64,000 nucleotides of DNA from Variovorax paradoxus EPS (GTDB lineage Bacteria > Pseudomonadota > Gammaproteobacteria > Burkholderiales > Burkholderiaceae_C): NCBI RefSeq assembly GCF_000184745.1, contig NC_014931.1:1364001-1428000 (forward strand), read 5' to 3'. Positions 62,948 to 64,000 of this stretch are shown here, piece after piece. The notes below the pieces were generated by a model. It saw nothing but the letters and a program-made list of their open reading frames with translations, had not been told where the DNA came from and ran no database searches. Within the stretch, counting starts at the first letter, position 1. Each line of letters opens with the position of its first letter. The translations under genes were made by a program, and so were the position numbers.

Positions 62948-64000
62948 TCACTTCTCCAGAGGGCGGAGGGCAACGCCGATGTGCGCCGGCGGCAACCCTT
63001 CACGGCTGCGCGCGGCAATTTGCCGGAAGCCGTCTTCCAGGTGCCGCACGAAGCGCGGCGTGTCGAAGTAGCCGCGGCGCGCGTCCTTCGCTTCCGCAAG
63101 CCGGCCGCGCAGCACGGCCAGTTCGTTCCGATGCGTGGCGTAGTGCACGGCCTTCTCGACGTATTCGTCGCGGGTCGTCGCCACCAGCTCCGGCAGGCCG
63201 ATGGCGCTCAGCAGGCTGCCCGCCATGCGCGACACCATCGTCGTGCCGGTGAGCGCAAGCAGCGGCACGCCGGCCCACAGCACGTCGTTCGCGGTGGCAC
63301 CGCTGCTGTAGGGAAAGGTGTCGATGAACAGGTCGGCCAGGCCGATGCGCGCCAGGTGCCTGTCGATCGGCATGCGCGGCGAAACGATGAGGCGTTCTGC
63401 CGGCAGGCCGGCCGCCTCCCACTGCGCACGCAGGTTCGTCTCGAAGCCGTTAGGCCCCTGCGCCAGCCAGAGCACCGCGTTCGGAATGCGCCGCACGATG
63501 CGCACCCAGGCCGCGAAAGTCTCCGGCTGGATCTTGAAGGACTGCGAGAAATTGCACAGCACGAACGCGTCCTCGGGCAGCCCGTGGTCGGCACGCGTGG
63601 CCTTCTGCGGATTGGTGGGACGCTGCGAGTCGATGACCTGGAAGGTCTCGGGCAGCCGAAGCAGCTTCTCGGAATAGCAGTCTTCCGTGCCCGGGGGCGA
63701 GAGGAAGTTGTCGGAGACCAGGTAGTCGTAGTTCGGTGTGCCGCTGGTGCCCATGTAGCCCAGCCACATGAGCTGCGCCGGCGCCGCGTGGTAGGCCATT
63801 ACCTGCGGCTTCGCACCGCGCGTGTCGCCCGAGAGGTCGATGAGGATGTCGACCTCGTCCTCGCGGATGCGCTCGGCCATCTGCTGGATCGACCGGCCTT
63901 GCATGTCCACGAAATTCTCGACGGATGAAGCGATGCGCGCGCGGGCAGGGTGCCCATCGTCGGGTCCGTACGAATACGCGAACACCTCGAAGTCCTTGCG
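62948..64000 (-). CDS. O-GlcNAc transferase-like glycosyltransferase (GT41), C-terminal part
   Basis: The open frame runs off the window edge, so only the C-terminal 350 residues are visible and the true start is outside. The sequence matches the GT41 (SPINDLY/OGT) C-catalytic lobe: DILIDLSGDTRGAKPQVMAYHAAPAQLMWLGYMGTSG-type motif, RLPETFQV, LCNFSQSFKIQPETFAAWVRI and LFIDTFPYSSGATANDVLWAGVPLLALTG. TPR repeats probably precede it. Bacterial GT41 proteins often glycosylate surface proteins or adhesins. The acceptor is unknown. Confidence 0.88.
   Translation of the reverse strand, partial: RKDFEVFAYSYGPDDGHPARARIASSVENFVDMQGRSIQQMAERIREDEVDILIDLSGDTRGAKPQVMAYHAAPAQLMWLGYMGTSGTPNYDYLVSDNFLSPPGTEDCYSEKLLRLPETFQVIDSQRPTNPQKATRADHGLPEDAFVLCNFSQSFKIQPETFAAWVRIVRRIPNAVLWLAQGPNGFETNLRAQWEAAGLPAERLIVSPRMPIDRHLARIGLADLFIDTFPYSSGATANDVLWAGVPLLALTGTTMVSRMAGSLLSAIGLPELVATTRDEYVEKAVHYATHRNELAVLRGRLAEAKDARRGYFDTPRFVRHLEDGFRQIAARSREGLPPAHIGVALRPLEK

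Overview
The window is GC-rich DNA densely packed with core genes. Gene content and order point to a betaproteobacterium of the Burkholderiales, most likely Comamonadaceae (Variovorax-like). The main arguments are the blocks metK/tandem LpxL acyltransferases, pilMNOPQ-aroK-aroB-dgt, gltBD-mla-bolA-murA-his-tat, a short-form HisG, system II cytochrome c maturation, and small repeats of the Comamonadaceae type. The genus is an inference; no rRNA or tRNA is present to fix it.

Layout. 1-4 kb: end of a TonB-dependent receptor, metK (minus) and two divergent LpxL-type acyltransferases. 4-12 kb: an epoxide-hydrolase-like enzyme, the GTPase EngB, cytochrome c4, the ResB/CcsA cytochrome c maturation pair, and MsrP/MsrQ for periplasmic methionine sulfoxide repair. 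12-16 kb: lptM-lysA, cyaY and PBP1a. 16.5-27 kb: type IV pilus assembly genes pilMNOPQ, then aroK, aroB and a chain of four ATGA-coupled genes (dgt, MFS, DUF1415, methyltransferase). A solitary REP-type Y1 transposase follows at 27.2 kb. 28-34.5 kb: gltB and gltD (glutamate synthase). 34.6-38.6 kb: the mlaFEDACB lipid-transport operon. 38.6-40.6 kb: an ABC-2 exporter pair and BolA.

40.7-57.6 kb is a murA-his-tat supercluster. The histidine genes run G, D, C, B, H, A, F, I, E but are interrupted twice. Between hisD and hisC sit a lipoprotein, a small secreted protein with a Rap1a/Tai-like pattern and a suppressor-of-fused domain protein. Between hisA and hisF sit an AAA ATPase, an amino-acid binding protein, a DAACS symporter and a sugar-phosphate mutarotase. 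The cluster ends with a small membrane protein, a HIT protein and tatABC. 57.7-64 kb: a membrane-anchored DegS/DegQ-like protease, an MFS transporter, a NIF3 protein, pdxA, mscL and the C-terminal part of an O-GlcNAc-transferase-type glycosyltransferase.

The most unusual features are non-coding or very small. A roughly 95-bp repeat occurs three times, each copy just 3' of a gene in sense orientation; its main stem shows two compensatory base-pair changes between copies. A 22-codon mini-ORF bridges the NIF3 gene and pdxA with ATGA overlaps on both sides and carries the pdxA ribosome binding site. Several genes have a -10 box so close to the start codon that leaderless mRNAs are likely. The metK leader is about 150 nt long and rich in hairpins. 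No CRISPR array, prophage, rRNA, tRNA or complete insertion sequence was seen, and no gene-free stretch exceeds 300 bases.
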